DNA of 64,000 nt from CAILDB01 sp049695975 (GCA_049695975.1 JBAVTE010000027.1:1-64000); one strand, 5' to 3'; counted from the stretch's first letter, positions 51,272 through 59,679 are shown. The notes: a model not told the origin generated them from the letters alone. Translations and numbers: made by a program.

Positions 51272-51335
51272 ATCGTTGACGATAATTTATTTTGCAGTAT
51301 CATTATACTAAGGTTTAACAATTAAATAAACAAAA
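51272..51335 (+). repeat. Right copy of 64-bp direct repeat, leader of the CAP-domain gene
   Basis: Matches 44645-44708 with one difference. The repeat ends 2 nt before the ATG of the CAP-domain gene and includes TATACT about 30 nt upstream of the ATG, so it is that gene's promoter/leader region. Confidence 0.95.
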
Positions 51336-51337
51336 AT

Positions 51338-52183
51338 ATGATAAATTTTTCTGAACAATTTGAACCAAAAAATTCTTCTAAAAGAACGCAGACTTATAGT
51401 GCGATTGCTTTTACTTTATTTTTACTCGCGGTCATTATTATCGGTCAGACAAATATATTCCCCAATGTATCTAATTTTGTTTCTACAAAGGTTTCTACAC
51501 TTGCCGATGTTATCTCTTCAGTGCTTGTTTTCGAAACAAATAATTTTAGAGCATTAAATAATGAAAATAGATTAGTTGTGAGCTCCTTACTTACCCAAGC
51601 AGCACAGCTCAAGGCTGATGATATGGCGAGAAAAGGTTATTTTTCGCACATTTCGCCAAATGGTGATGAGCCATGGATATGGTTTGATAAAATAGGTTAC
51701 AAATATGATTATGCTGGGGAAAATCTTGCTGTTGATTTTAATGAATCGACCGATGTCACTTCAGCCTGGATCAATTCTGCCAAGCATGAAGCAAACTTAT
51801 TGAATACACATTTTACTGAAATGGGTGTCGGTATTGCAAAAGGTATGTATGAAGGACATGTGACGAACTATGTAGTTCAGTTTTTTGCTTCACCTTTGAC
51901 TGCAAAAATAAACACAGCTGAAGTGAATCAAAAGAGCATAGTTCCATCTGTAGGAAATGAGCCGATCATTTTACAATTTTCTGCATTTACAAGTCCGACA
52001 GTAGCTGTCGCTACTAGATCGACTCCCTCAGACGGGGCCATTCTCGGTGCGGAAACACAAAGCAAAAAGTTAAATCAAAATACTGATAATCAAATGCAAA
52101 CATTTGTGATTGCACTTATGGCCATTATTGTCCTTTTTCTCGTAGTTGTAATGACGAAAAAAAGAAAGTTTAAAAAAAGCTAA
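51338..52183 (+). CDS. CAP-domain (SCP/PR1-like) surface protein
   Basis: A 281-residue protein with an N-terminal membrane segment (about residues 23-41), a CAP domain (about 65-195) containing LKADDMARKGYFSHISPNGDEPWIWF and GENLAVDF, a low-complexity linker, and a C-terminal membrane helix (VIALMAIIVLFLVVVM) followed by KKRK. CAP proteins are extracytoplasmic, and in bacteria they are often linked to envelope or attachment functions. It is co-directional with the next secreted protein. It was probably directly downstream of ppdK before the inserted cluster. Confidence 0.9.
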   Translation: MINFSEQFEPKNSSKRTQTYSAIAFTLFLLAVIIIGQTNIFPNVSNFVSTKVSTLADVISSVLVFETNNFRALNNENRLVVSSLLTQAAQLKADDMARKGYFSHISPNGDEPWIWFDKIGYKYDYAGENLAVDFNESTDVTSAWINSAKHEANLLNTHFTEMGVGIAKGMYEGHVTNYVVQFFASPLTAKINTAEVNQKSIVPSVGNEPIILQFSAFTSPTVAVATRSTPSDGAILGAETQSKKLNQNTDNQMQTFVIALMAIIVLFLVVVMTKKRKFKKS

Positions 52184-52188
52184 AATTG

Positions 52189-53085
52189 ATGCAAAATAAA
52201 TTATTTTCATATTGTTTTATAGTGTTCATCTCGCTATTTTCCTTTGGATTTTATACCAATGCTTTTGCAGAGTCGGCTACTACTACATCTTCACTCATCA
52301 ACGCAGAAATACTTTCTAATATTTGGTATTCTACGACCACATTGACCGAAGGTAATGAAATCACAATTTATGCAGGTTTTCAAAATCATTCAAATAAAAA
52401 TCTGTCTGGTACGGCAGGTTTCTATTTAGATAATATTCAGATTGGGAAGGTAGATTTTACCGCCAATTCAAAAAGTTTGATAAAATTGGAAAACAAATAT
52501 ACTGCTGTGAGAGGGGAACATACTGCACAGGTAAAAGTTCTTGATATAGTTGAAATGCGAGAAACTACTCCTATCAAATTGGCCATTGAAAATCTTCTCG
52601 CATCCGAAACGGAGAAAAAAGGTATTTCAGTGAAATATCAAATAACCACAGCGGATGTTTTAAATACTGCACAAAATGTGTCTAATAATATTGTAAATAA
52701 CATAAATACATATACAGAAAATGCTGCAGATTATTTGGAAAGTCTCAAACAACCCACAGGAGATACAAATGTGACAAATACAACAAACATAATAAATAAT
52801 AATTCTCCTATTTCATCAGTTTCCTCAAGCTTAAAAAATGGATTACAGACAGTTCAGAACAAACTTACAGGAAAAATTTTGGGTACGAGTACAAAAAATA
52901 TGCAAGTGTCTAGTACCCAAAATATGAAAGTGTCTAGTGCAGAAAATAGTGTTCAGCAAACCGCTACGAGCTGGAAAACATATTTTTACAATTTATTTTT
53001 AGATATTCTCGCATTTCTTCTACGACACTGGGTGTGGACTTTTGTAGCATTTCTCATCCTAATACTTTATTTGACATTGAGATAA
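52189..53085 (+). CDS. Secreted beta-domain protein with C-terminal membrane anchor
   Basis: A 298-residue protein (ATG 52189; an in-frame TTG lies one codon earlier). It has a signal peptide (hydrophobic FSYCFIVFISLFSFGFY, then AFA), a beta-rich domain at about 30-125 (ITIYAGFQNHSNKNLSGTAGFYLDNIQIGKVDF), similar to CARDB/Ig-type folds, an Asn/Thr/Ser-rich stalk, and a C-terminal membrane helix ending LYLTLR. It is probably displayed on the cell surface. It starts 5 nt after the CAP gene, so the two are likely co-translated as a surface pair. Confidence 0.78.
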   Translation: MQNKLFSYCFIVFISLFSFGFYTNAFAESATTTSSLINAEILSNIWYSTTTLTEGNEITIYAGFQNHSNKNLSGTAGFYLDNIQIGKVDFTANSKSLIKLENKYTAVRGEHTAQVKVLDIVEMRETTPIKLAIENLLASETEKKGISVKYQITTADVLNTAQNVSNNIVNNINTYTENAADYLESLKQPTGDTNVTNTTNIINNNSPISSVSSSLKNGLQTVQNKLTGKILGTSTKNMQVSSTQNMKVSSAENSVQQTATSWKTYFYNLFLDILAFLLRHWVWTFVAFLILILYLTLR

Positions 53086-53099
53086 GTATTTAAACGCGG

Positions 53100-53105
53100 T
53101 ATAAT
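53100..53105 (+). promoter_or_regulatory. -10 box of pyrG, leaderless spacing
   Basis: TATAAT ends 6 nt before the GTG start of pyrG. GTG as the first transcribed codon is consistent with leaderless initiation. Confidence 0.55.
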
Positions 53106-53111
53106 CTTCTA

Positions 53112-54800
53112 GTGAAAAAAACCCCTCACAAATACATTTTTGTTATTGGCGGAGTAATGTCTGGAGTCGGCAAAGGTATTGCCACCTCATCTATTGGAAC
53201 CCTTCTACAAGCGAAGGGTTTTTCTGTGAATCTTTTGAAAGTTGATCCATATTTAAATGTAGATGCTGGTACAATGAATCCTACAGAACATGGTGAAGTC
53301 TTTGTAATAAATTCTGGACTAGAAACAGACCAAGATATGGGCAATTATGAAAGATTTTTACATAGAGATTTGACAGGAGACGATTACATCACTTCTGGAA
53401 TGGTTTACCAACATGTTATTTCTGCAGAAAGAGCTTTGAAATACGGTGGCCATTGCGTGGAGGCAATACCTCATATTCGTGATGAGATTATTCGTCGTTT
53501 TGAACATTCCGCAAAAGTAAATAAATCAGATATTACTGTAATAGAAATTGGCGGAACAGTCGGAGATTACCAAAACATAATGTTCATTGAGGCAGCGCGT
53601 GTAATGAAAGTTCGTCACCCGCACGATGTGGCTTTTGTGATGGTGAGCTATATGCCAGTACCTGGTAAACTTGGCGAAATGAAATCAAAACCGACACAAA
53701 ATGCTATTCGCCAGCTAAATTCTTACGGAGTAAATACAGATATTATTATTGCAAGAAGTGAAGTGCCAATAGATAAAAGAAGAAAAGAAAAAATTGCCGT
53801 TTCTTGTAGTGTACCAGTAGAAAATGTTATTTCTGCTCCAGACATCAGCAGTGTTTTTGATGTTCCTATTAATTTTGAAAGAGATAATCTTGGAGAAATT
53901 TTATTAAAAACACTATATTTGAAAACAAAGAAAAATGCCACAGGAATGAGCGAGTGGCATACTTTTGCAAATAAAGTAAAGCAAGTAAAAAATCCAGTGA
54001 ACATCGCTATAGTAGGAAAATATTTTAATACAGGTGATTTTGTACTTACAGATGCCTATGTTTCTGTGCTTGAAGCTATAAAATATTCTGCTTATAAACT
54101 CAATAAAAAGCCGGTAATCCATACTATAAATGCTCGAGATTTTGAAAGTAATCAAGGTGAGGCTTTAAATCATAAAAAAGGCGTCTCCTTGATTACAAAA
54201 TTTAAAGAATTGGAAAAATTTGATGGGATCATAGTGCCTGGAGGTTTTGGCGAATCGGGTATAGAAGGTAAACTTGCTGTTATAAAATATGCAAGAGAAA
54301 AAAAGATTCCATATTTTGGACTTTGTTACGGTATGCAACTTATGGTGATAGAATTTGCTAGAAATGTGCTCGGCCTAAAAGATGCAAACACTGCCGAAAT
54401 AAATTCAAAATCTAGTGCTTTGGTGATAGATGTAATGCCAGATCAAAAGAAGAAAATTGCAGAGGGGAATTATGGTGGCAGTATGCGACTTGGCGCATAT
54501 CCTGCAAAACTCAAAAAGGGAAGTGTTGCACACAAAGCATATGGAAAAGAAATAATTTCTGAAAGACACAGACATAGATACGAAGTGAACCCTGAATATA
54601 TTAAAAAAATAGAAGATGCCGGACTTATTTTTTCAGGTACATCTCCCGATGAGCGACTGATGGAAATTGCCGAACTTCCCAAGACCAAGCATCCATTTTT
54701 CCTTGGCACACAATTTCATCCAGAATTTCTCTCACGACCACTTGCTCCACATCCACTTTTCACGGAGTTTATAAAAGCATCAATCAAAAGAAAAAAATAA
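53112..54800 (+). CDS. pyrG: CTP synthase
   Basis: A 562-residue enzyme converting UTP + ATP + glutamine to CTP. The N-terminal synthase domain has GGVMSGVGKGIATSSIG, KVDPYLNVDAGTMNPTEHGEVFV and IEIGGTVGDYQ. The C-terminal class I glutamine amidotransferase has GGFGESG, the nucleophile Cys in GLCYGMQLM and HPEF for the His/Glu pair. GTG start; length is normal. It is the only pyrimidine gene here. Confidence 0.97.
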   Translation: MKKTPHKYIFVIGGVMSGVGKGIATSSIGTLLQAKGFSVNLLKVDPYLNVDAGTMNPTEHGEVFVINSGLETDQDMGNYERFLHRDLTGDDYITSGMVYQHVISAERALKYGGHCVEAIPHIRDEIIRRFEHSAKVNKSDITVIEIGGTVGDYQNIMFIEAARVMKVRHPHDVAFVMVSYMPVPGKLGEMKSKPTQNAIRQLNSYGVNTDIIIARSEVPIDKRRKEKIAVSCSVPVENVISAPDISSVFDVPINFERDNLGEILLKTLYLKTKKNATGMSEWHTFANKVKQVKNPVNIAIVGKYFNTGDFVLTDAYVSVLEAIKYSAYKLNKKPVIHTINARDFESNQGEALNHKKGVSLITKFKELEKFDGIIVPGGFGESGIEGKLAVIKYAREKKIPYFGLCYGMQLMVIEFARNVLGLKDANTAEINSKSSALVIDVMPDQKKKIAEGNYGGSMRLGAYPAKLKKGSVAHKAYGKEIISERHRHRYEVNPEYIKKIEDAGLIFSGTSPDERLMEIAELPKTKHPFFLGTQFHPEFLSRPLAPHPLFTEFIKASIKRKK

Positions 54801-54816
54801 TTTTTTTGTTGTGTGT

Positions 54817-54844
54817 TTGAAAATGTGATAAAAAATGTTACTAT
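54817..54844 (+). promoter_or_regulatory. Promoter of tRNA-Val
   Basis: TTGAAA (54817-54822), 16-bp spacer, TACTAT (54839-54844), 17 nt before the mature tRNA. Confidence 0.5.
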
Positions 54845-54861
54845 CTTTTTGTTTATATAAA

Positions 54862-54935
54862 GGGCGATTAGCTCAGATGGTTAGAGCGCACGATTCACAT
54901 TCGTGAGGTCACAGGTTCGATTCCTGTATCGCCCA
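54862..54935 (+). tRNA. tRNA-Val (anticodon CAC)
   Basis: Cloverleaf with acceptor GGGCGAT/ATCGCCC. The anticodon stem is CACGA/TCGTG, the loop TTCACAT gives CAC, and the T-arm is ACAGG TTCGATT CCTGT. CCA is not encoded. The 3' acceptor strand is also the left half of a 17-bp palindrome with the downstream sequence. Confidence 0.95.
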
Positions 54936-55147
54936 CATTAAAATTCTGATTTTAATGTGGGCGATAAGCAAGCCAAAAATTTGGCTTGCGTCAGGAATCG
55001 AACAGCGGAGCCATATTTTGTCAGCAGACAAAATGGCGAGCTGGTGCCCAGACTTTTCCGAGCGACGGCGAGGAAAAAGTCGAGGGAGATACTCCTGTAT
55101 CGCCCACATTAAAATTCTGATTTTAATGTGGGCGATAAGCAAGCCAA
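54922..55147 (+). repeat. Hairpin element 3' of tRNA-Val with 55-bp direct repeat (E4)
   Basis: A 55-bp exact direct repeat lies at 54922-54976 and 55093-55147. It comprises the last 13 bases plus the discriminator of tRNA-Val, a 17-bp palindrome ATCGCCCACATTAAAAT around loop TCTG, and the segment GATAAGCAAGCCAA. Between the copies lie a hairpin with loop AGCA (ATTTTGTC/GACAAAAT) and a hairpin whose loop contains CGACGG, in the same order as in element E1 3' of tRNA-Glu. A further segment (CAGGAATCGAAC) is an inverted copy of the tRNA-Val T-arm. Confidence 0.75.
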
Positions 55148-55158
55148 TTTTTTTATTG

Positions 55159-55230
55159 TCGGGACACCGAGATTTGAACTCGGAGTCTCACGAACCCGAA
55201 TCGTGAATGTTACCGTTACACCATGTCCCG
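55159..55230 (-). tRNA. tRNA-Pro (anticodon CGG)
   Basis: On the minus strand the acceptor is CGGGACA/TGTCCCG with a 5' C typical of tRNA-Pro. The anticodon stem is CACGA/TCGTG and the loop TTCGGGT gives CGG. The T-arm CCGAG TTCAAAT CTCGG is intact. CCA is not encoded. Confidence 0.94.
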
Positions 55231-55241
55231 TTTTAAAAAGG

Positions 55242-55312
55242 TGGACTTACCGGGAATCGGACCCGGGCCTCAGCAATGCGAATGCTGCGTAATACCACTT
55301 TACTATAAGCCC
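55242..55312 (-). tRNA. tRNA-Ala (anticodon CGC)
   Basis: On the minus strand the acceptor is GGGCTTA/TAAGTCC with the G3-U70 identity pair. The anticodon stem is CAGCA/TGCTG and the loop TTCGCAT gives CGC. The T-arm is CCGGG TCCGATT CCCGG. It lies 11 bp upstream of tRNA-Pro on the same strand. Confidence 0.94.
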
Positions 55313-55326
55313 TTTCAAAATGCCTG

Positions 55327-55399
55327 TGGACCGCACCGGGATCGAACCGGTTACCTCATCCATGCCATGGATGCGCTCTACCAAGTGAGCTAGCGGCCC
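55327..55399 (-). tRNA. tRNA-Ala (anticodon GGC)
   Basis: On the minus strand the acceptor is GGGCCGC/GCGGTCC with G3-U70. The anticodon stem is CATCC/GGATG and the loop ATGGCAT gives GGC. The T-arm ACCGG TTCGATC CCGGT is intact. First gene of the Ala-Ala-Pro tRNA unit. With tRNA-Ala(TGC) at 21.9 kb, three different alanine isoacceptors lie in this window. Confidence 0.95.
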
Positions 55400-55487
55400 A
55401 AAAGTTACTCGGATATCATATTATAAATTAGAGAAAAAAGAAAGAGAATAATAATCTGTTGAATTTTTATTAAAAAATTTTTTATGT

Positions 55488-55493
55488 TAGAAT
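55488..55493 (+). promoter_or_regulatory. -10 box of the MacA-like gene, leaderless spacing
   Basis: TAGAAT ends 7 nt before the ATG at 55501. Confidence 0.45.
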
Positions 55494-55500
55494 ATAAAGT

Positions 55501-57069
55501 ATGTTTACAAAGATTAAAAATTTTATAGTAAGTCATAAATGGCTTTCAGCGTTCGTCCTTATCATTATTTTAGTTATTGTTGTTTTTGTTATATCTAAAA
55601 AATCATCAGGTACACAGGTGCCTACCGTTGTTGTACAAAGACAGACAATCACAGAAGTAGTTAGTGCTACTGGCAATGTTAAACCACTTTCTGATGTTGA
55701 TTTATCTTTTGAAAAAGGTGGGCGAGTCTCTTCTGTTCCTATTTCTGTAGGAGACAAGGTGTATGCAGGTGAATTTTTGGCTTCAGTTTCAAATGCCGAT
55801 CTTGTGGCATCTGTGGAACAAGCAACGGCTGGGCTAAAAATTGCCGAAGCAAATCTAAAAAATTTAAAAAATGGTTCAACACCGGAGCAAATCGCTGTTT
55901 CGCAATCACAAGTGGATAAAGCGAGGATCGATGAGACGCAAGCAAAACAAAGTTTGATAAATTCAATACAAGATGCCTACACAAAAGCCGATGATTCCAT
56001 TAGAAATAAAATTGATGTAATGTTTTCAAATCCACGATTAGTAAATACTCAACTTTTATTTCAAACAAATGATTCACAACTTAAAAGTGATATAGAGCAA
56101 AAAAGAGTTGTATTAGAAAATATACTTATATCTTGGAGCATTTCTATAATCGGGCTGGACAATTCATCAGATATTGACCAAGCGGAAAAATTAGCAATTA
56201 GCAATCTAGATGCGACAAAAAATCTTTTAGAAAAAATCGCTTTAGCTATAAATGGTTTAAATCCAGATTCTACGATTACACAGGCGACGATTGATGTATG
56301 GAAAGTAAATGTTTCCACAGCAAGATCAAACATCAGTCAGACTATAAGTAGTCTTGCCGCAAGTATAAATGGCTACAAGGTAGCGGTGTCTACTTTTAAT
56401 ATTGCCAAAAATCAGCTTGCTGTGACAAAGTCCGGAGCAACAGCAGATCAAATATCATCCATAGAAGCATCGGTGGAGGAAGCAAGAGCAAATATTGATA
56501 ATGCAAATGCTCAACTCGCAAAATCAATCATAAGATCGCCAATCACTGGAGTGGTTACAAATATAAAAGCAAAAGTTGGCGAGGTGATACAAGCAGGTAT
56601 GACGGCTATTTCTGTTATTTCTTATGGTAATTATGTGGTGGAATCATTTATCCCAGAAGCCGACATTGCAAAGATAAAAATAGGTGATCTGGCTACTACC
56701 ACTTTAGATGCTTATGGTTCAAATATATATTTTCAGACATCCGTAATAAAAATTGACCCTGCAGAAACAATTATCGACGGAGTTTCAACCTACAAAGTCA
56801 CACTGAAATTTTTAGAAAAAGATGAAAGAATTAGATCTGGAATGACAGCAAACTTGGATATTCTCACCAATCAAAAAATCGGTGTTTTGGCTGTCTCTGC
56901 AAGGTCTATCTACTCATCATCAGATAAAAGATTGGTAAAAATCTTGGATTCTTCAAATATAGCAAATGAGAAGGAGGTGAAAATAGGTTTGCGTGGAATT
57001 GATGGATATATAGAAATAATTTCTGGATTAAAAGAAGGTGATAAAATATTAGCTTCTCCGTCTATATAA
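55501..57069 (+). CDS. MacA/HlyD-type periplasmic adaptor protein
   Basis: A 522-residue membrane-fusion protein with an N-terminal membrane helix (about residues 14-32), a biotinyl-lipoyl-like half-motif (GNVKPLSDVDLSFEKGGRV), a very long alpha-helical hairpin (about 90-345), the second lipoyl half (SIIRSPITGVVTNIKAKVGEVIQAG) and beta-barrel domains. The hairpin is longer than in typical MacA (about 370 residues in all). It is expected to link the ABC transporter encoded downstream to the extracytoplasmic side. Operon with the two MacB-like genes. Confidence 0.88.
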   Translation: MFTKIKNFIVSHKWLSAFVLIIILVIVVFVISKKSSGTQVPTVVVQRQTITEVVSATGNVKPLSDVDLSFEKGGRVSSVPISVGDKVYAGEFLASVSNADLVASVEQATAGLKIAEANLKNLKNGSTPEQIAVSQSQVDKARIDETQAKQSLINSIQDAYTKADDSIRNKIDVMFSNPRLVNTQLLFQTNDSQLKSDIEQKRVVLENILISWSISIIGLDNSSDIDQAEKLAISNLDATKNLLEKIALAINGLNPDSTITQATIDVWKVNVSTARSNISQTISSLAASINGYKVAVSTFNIAKNQLAVTKSGATADQISSIEASVEEARANIDNANAQLAKSIIRSPITGVVTNIKAKVGEVIQAGMTAISVISYGNYVVESFIPEADIAKIKIGDLATTTLDAYGSNIYFQTSVIKIDPAETIIDGVSTYKVTLKFLEKDERIRSGMTANLDILTNQKIGVLAVSARSIYSSSDKRLVKILDSSNIANEKEVKIGLRGIDGYIEIISGLKEGDKILASPSI

Positions 57070-57071
57070 AA

Positions 57072-57791
57072 ATGTCTCTAATAGAAATAAAAAATCTCAG
57101 TAAGGTCTACAATAACGATGGTGCAAAAACCGAGGCCTTGAGAGGTGTCACCCTTGATATAAAAAAAGGTGAGTTTGTCGCTATTATGGGTCCGTCTGGT
57201 TCTGGAAAATCTACTCTGCTTCAGATCCTTGGTTTGCTTGATAACTATACCGGTGGTCATTATAATTTTAATGGTAAAAGTATTAATGACTATAATCAGA
57301 TTGAAATTGCTAAAATACGTAATCAGGAAATGGGTTTTGTTTTTCAATCTTTTAATTTACTTCCAAATGCTACTGTTTTAGAAAATGTTAAATTACCATT
57401 ACTATATTCTATTGTGCCAGAAAAAGAGTGGGAAGCTATGGCTCGTGTGGCAGTTATTTCTGTGGGTCTAGAGCATAGAATGTTCCACGAGGCAAAGACG
57501 CTTTCCGGAGGAGAAAAACAGCGTGTAGCTATTGCTCGCGCGCTAGTAAATAATCCAGAGGTGATTTTTGCTGACGAGCCTACTGGAAATTTAGACTCCA
57601 AATCTGGGGAGGTGGTGATTGAAATAATTCAGAAATTAAACAAAGAAAAAGGGCATACCATTATTCTTATTACTCATGAGACATATACTGCAGAATATGC
57701 AGAGAGAATTATTCGTTTGCATGATGGTGAAATAGAAAGTGATAAGCAAGTGGAGAATAGAAAAATAGACGGCAAAGCTTTTGTAAAATAA
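57072..57791 (+). CDS. MacB-type ABC transporter ATP-binding protein
   Basis: A 239-residue ATPase of the LolD/MacB/FtsE group. Walker A is GPSGSGKSTLLQ, the signature LSGGEKQRVAIARAL, Walker B VIFADEPTGNLDS and the switch His in ITHE. In classical MacB this domain is fused to the permease; here it is a separate gene, as in many Gram-positives. It starts 2 nt after the adaptor gene. Confidence 0.93.
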   Translation: MSLIEIKNLSKVYNNDGAKTEALRGVTLDIKKGEFVAIMGPSGSGKSTLLQILGLLDNYTGGHYNFNGKSINDYNQIEIAKIRNQEMGFVFQSFNLLPNATVLENVKLPLLYSIVPEKEWEAMARVAVISVGLEHRMFHEAKTLSGGEKQRVAIARALVNNPEVIFADEPTGNLDSKSGEVVIEIIQKLNKEKGHTIILITHETYTAEYAERIIRLHDGEIESDKQVENRKIDGKAFVK

Positions 57792-57798
57792 AAATTAT

Positions 57799-59037
57799 AT
57801 GCAATTAAAATATAGCATAAAAACTTCTGTAAATGGTTTGAGGACACACAAGAGTCGTTCCGCTTTGACTATTCTTGGTATTGTCATTGGTATAACTTCT
57901 ATTATTTTAATTATGTCTCTTGGTGCTGGTGCAAAGGATTTAATTTTAGGTCAGATTCAAGGTTTGGGTGCAAAAAATGTGGTGGTCTTACCTGGCAAGG
58001 AGCCTGGTGGTCCAAGTGATCTGGCTTCACTTTATGCTGATTCACTAAAAGAGAGGGAACTAACTGCTTTGAAAAATAAAAACAATGTGCCAAATGCCGT
58101 GAGAGTAATGCCTATTATTTTTGGCTCTGAGAATGCTGTATATCAAAATGAAATATATAAACCTTCCTTGTTTGGTTCTGGTGAAACTATGGCTGACCTC
58201 TGGGATTTAAAACCAAAAGATGGATCATTTTTTCAAGAGGAAGATGTTAAAAGTAAGGCCAGTGTCGTGGTCCTTGGTGATAAAGCAAAGACTGAACTTT
58301 TTGGTAGTGCAAAGGCTGTTGGTGAAAAAATAAGAATTAAAAATACTACTTTTCGGGTAATCGGAGTTTTGGCGGCAAAGGGTCCTGGTTCACTTATTGA
58401 TTTTGATTCATCAGCCATTATTCCTTATACTACTATGCAGCAATATGTGGTCGGAACAAAGTATTTTCAGCGTGTGGTGGTAGAAGCAGATTCAGAAACT
58501 AATATTGAAGCGGTGGCACAGGATGTAAAAAAGACCTTGCGTGACCTACATAATATTACTGATCCTACAAAAGATGATTTTTATGTTTCTACGCCCGCAG
58601 AAGTAGCTGACAAGCTGGGAACTATTTTTAGTACACTGACTATATTCTTGGCGGCTGTAGCGGCTATTTCCTTGGTGGTGGGTGGTGTGGGAATTATGAA
58701 TATTATGCTTGTATCAGTAACTGAAAGAACAAAAGAAATTGGTTTAAGGAAAGCTTTAGGAGCAACAGACAGTGATATCCAAACTCAGTTTTTACTTGAA
58801 GCCGTGATACTTACCGCTGTAGGAGGTTTGATTGGAATTATTTTAGGTTCGGTATTAGCTATTATTGCTTCTATCTTAATCACAAAATTTGGTGGTTTAA
58901 ATTGGCAATATACTTTTCCGTACGGTGCTGCTGTCCTGGGTCTTGTGGTCTCCAGTCTTGTTGGTCTTGTTTTTGGAATTTATCCAGCAAGACAAGCCTC
59001 AAAAAAGAGTCCTATGGAAGCTCTCAGATACGAATAA
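57799..59037 (+). CDS. MacB/FtsX-type ABC transporter permease
   Basis: A 412-residue permease with one N-terminal membrane segment, a large extracytoplasmic MacB periplasmic-core domain (about 45-270), and three C-terminal membrane helices including GGVGIMNIMLVSVTERTKEIGLRKALGA, the family hallmark. It ends with the conserved PARQASKKSPMEALRYE tail. Such mechanotransmission transporters move substrates from the outer membrane face, e.g. peptides or lipoproteins. It could export a product of the nearby Dap cluster, but no evidence links them beyond proximity. Confidence 0.93.
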   Translation: MQLKYSIKTSVNGLRTHKSRSALTILGIVIGITSIILIMSLGAGAKDLILGQIQGLGAKNVVVLPGKEPGGPSDLASLYADSLKERELTALKNKNNVPNAVRVMPIIFGSENAVYQNEIYKPSLFGSGETMADLWDLKPKDGSFFQEEDVKSKASVVVLGDKAKTELFGSAKAVGEKIRIKNTTFRVIGVLAAKGPGSLIDFDSSAIIPYTTMQQYVVGTKYFQRVVVEADSETNIEAVAQDVKKTLRDLHNITDPTKDDFYVSTPAEVADKLGTIFSTLTIFLAAVAAISLVVGGVGIMNIMLVSVTERTKEIGLRKALGATDSDIQTQFLLEAVILTAVGGLIGIILGSVLAIIASILITKFGGLNWQYTFPYGAAVLGLVVSSLVGLVFGIYPARQASKKSPMEALRYE

Positions 59038-59099
59038 GCCTCTTGTTGTTAGTTTTCTTTTTTTTTGCTAGAATTTAGTAATTAATAATTAAAAAAAAT

Positions 59100-59333
59100 A
59101 TGGGATTTTTCAAAAATATAATATTAAAAACAGCTCTCAAATCACAGCTAAAAGGTCTTCCGCAAGATCAGCAAGATAAAATCATAAAAGCTATGGAAGA
59201 AAATCCAGAATTTTTTGAGAATCTTGCCAAAAAAATTGAACAAAAACAAAAAGAGGGAAAAGACAAGACATCTGCCGCGATGGAAGTAATGAGAGAAAAT
59301 CAAAACGAACTCAGAAAGATAATGATGGGTTAA
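59100..59333 (+). CDS. Small helical hypothetical protein
   Basis: A 77-residue basic helical protein (MGFFKNIILKTALKSQLKGLPQDQQDKIIKAMEENPEFF...). The N-terminal stretch could be an amphipathic membrane-contact helix. No named family. TAGAAT-like sequence lies upstream with a roughly 25-nt AT-rich leader. It precedes another small helical protein by 15 nt. Confidence 0.7.
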   Translation: MGFFKNIILKTALKSQLKGLPQDQQDKIIKAMEENPEFFENLAKKIEQKQKEGKDKTSAAMEVMRENQNELRKIMMG

Positions 59334-59348
59334 TTTTTTATTTTTACT

Positions 59349-59672
59349 ATGAATGAAAATTTTCAAAAAAATCCGCAGTTTGAGAAATTGAATCCTGAAA
59401 CAGATTCAGGTGGCGAAAGACAAAAAGAAGATTTTCTGATTCATTCTTTAGAGTATCGCAACCCTCTTCAAATATTGGTTTTTAAAATGCTTGGTGTAGA
59501 AAATGATGTAGAACAGATCATGAAATACAGTAAAATGATTAGGAATTTTATTGATGATCCTAAAAACCATGAAGTAAGAAGTCTTATTCTTCAGAAAAAA
59601 ATTGAAGAAGCTGCTAAAATAGTAATTGCTGAAATACATAAAGAAGAGGGACATATGACACTCGCAGCTTAA
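59349..59672 (+). CDS. Hypothetical helical protein
   Basis: A 107-residue protein with a charged, disordered N-terminal 30 residues and a helical rest (MLGVENDVEQIMKYSKMIRNFIDDPKNHEVRSLIL). I do not recognise it. It starts 15 nt after the preceding small gene and ends 7 nt before proS, so the three probably share a transcript. Confidence 0.65.
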   Translation: MNENFQKNPQFEKLNPETDSGGERQKEDFLIHSLEYRNPLQILVFKMLGVENDVEQIMKYSKMIRNFIDDPKNHEVRSLILQKKIEEAAKIVIAEIHKEEGHMTLAA

Positions 59673-59679
59673 ATAAGTT

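Noticed and set aside
54909..55206. Open frames across the tRNA-Val element
   Set aside because: They translate the direct repeat and hairpins (the same peptide appears twice) and run through tRNA genes, so they are not proteins.
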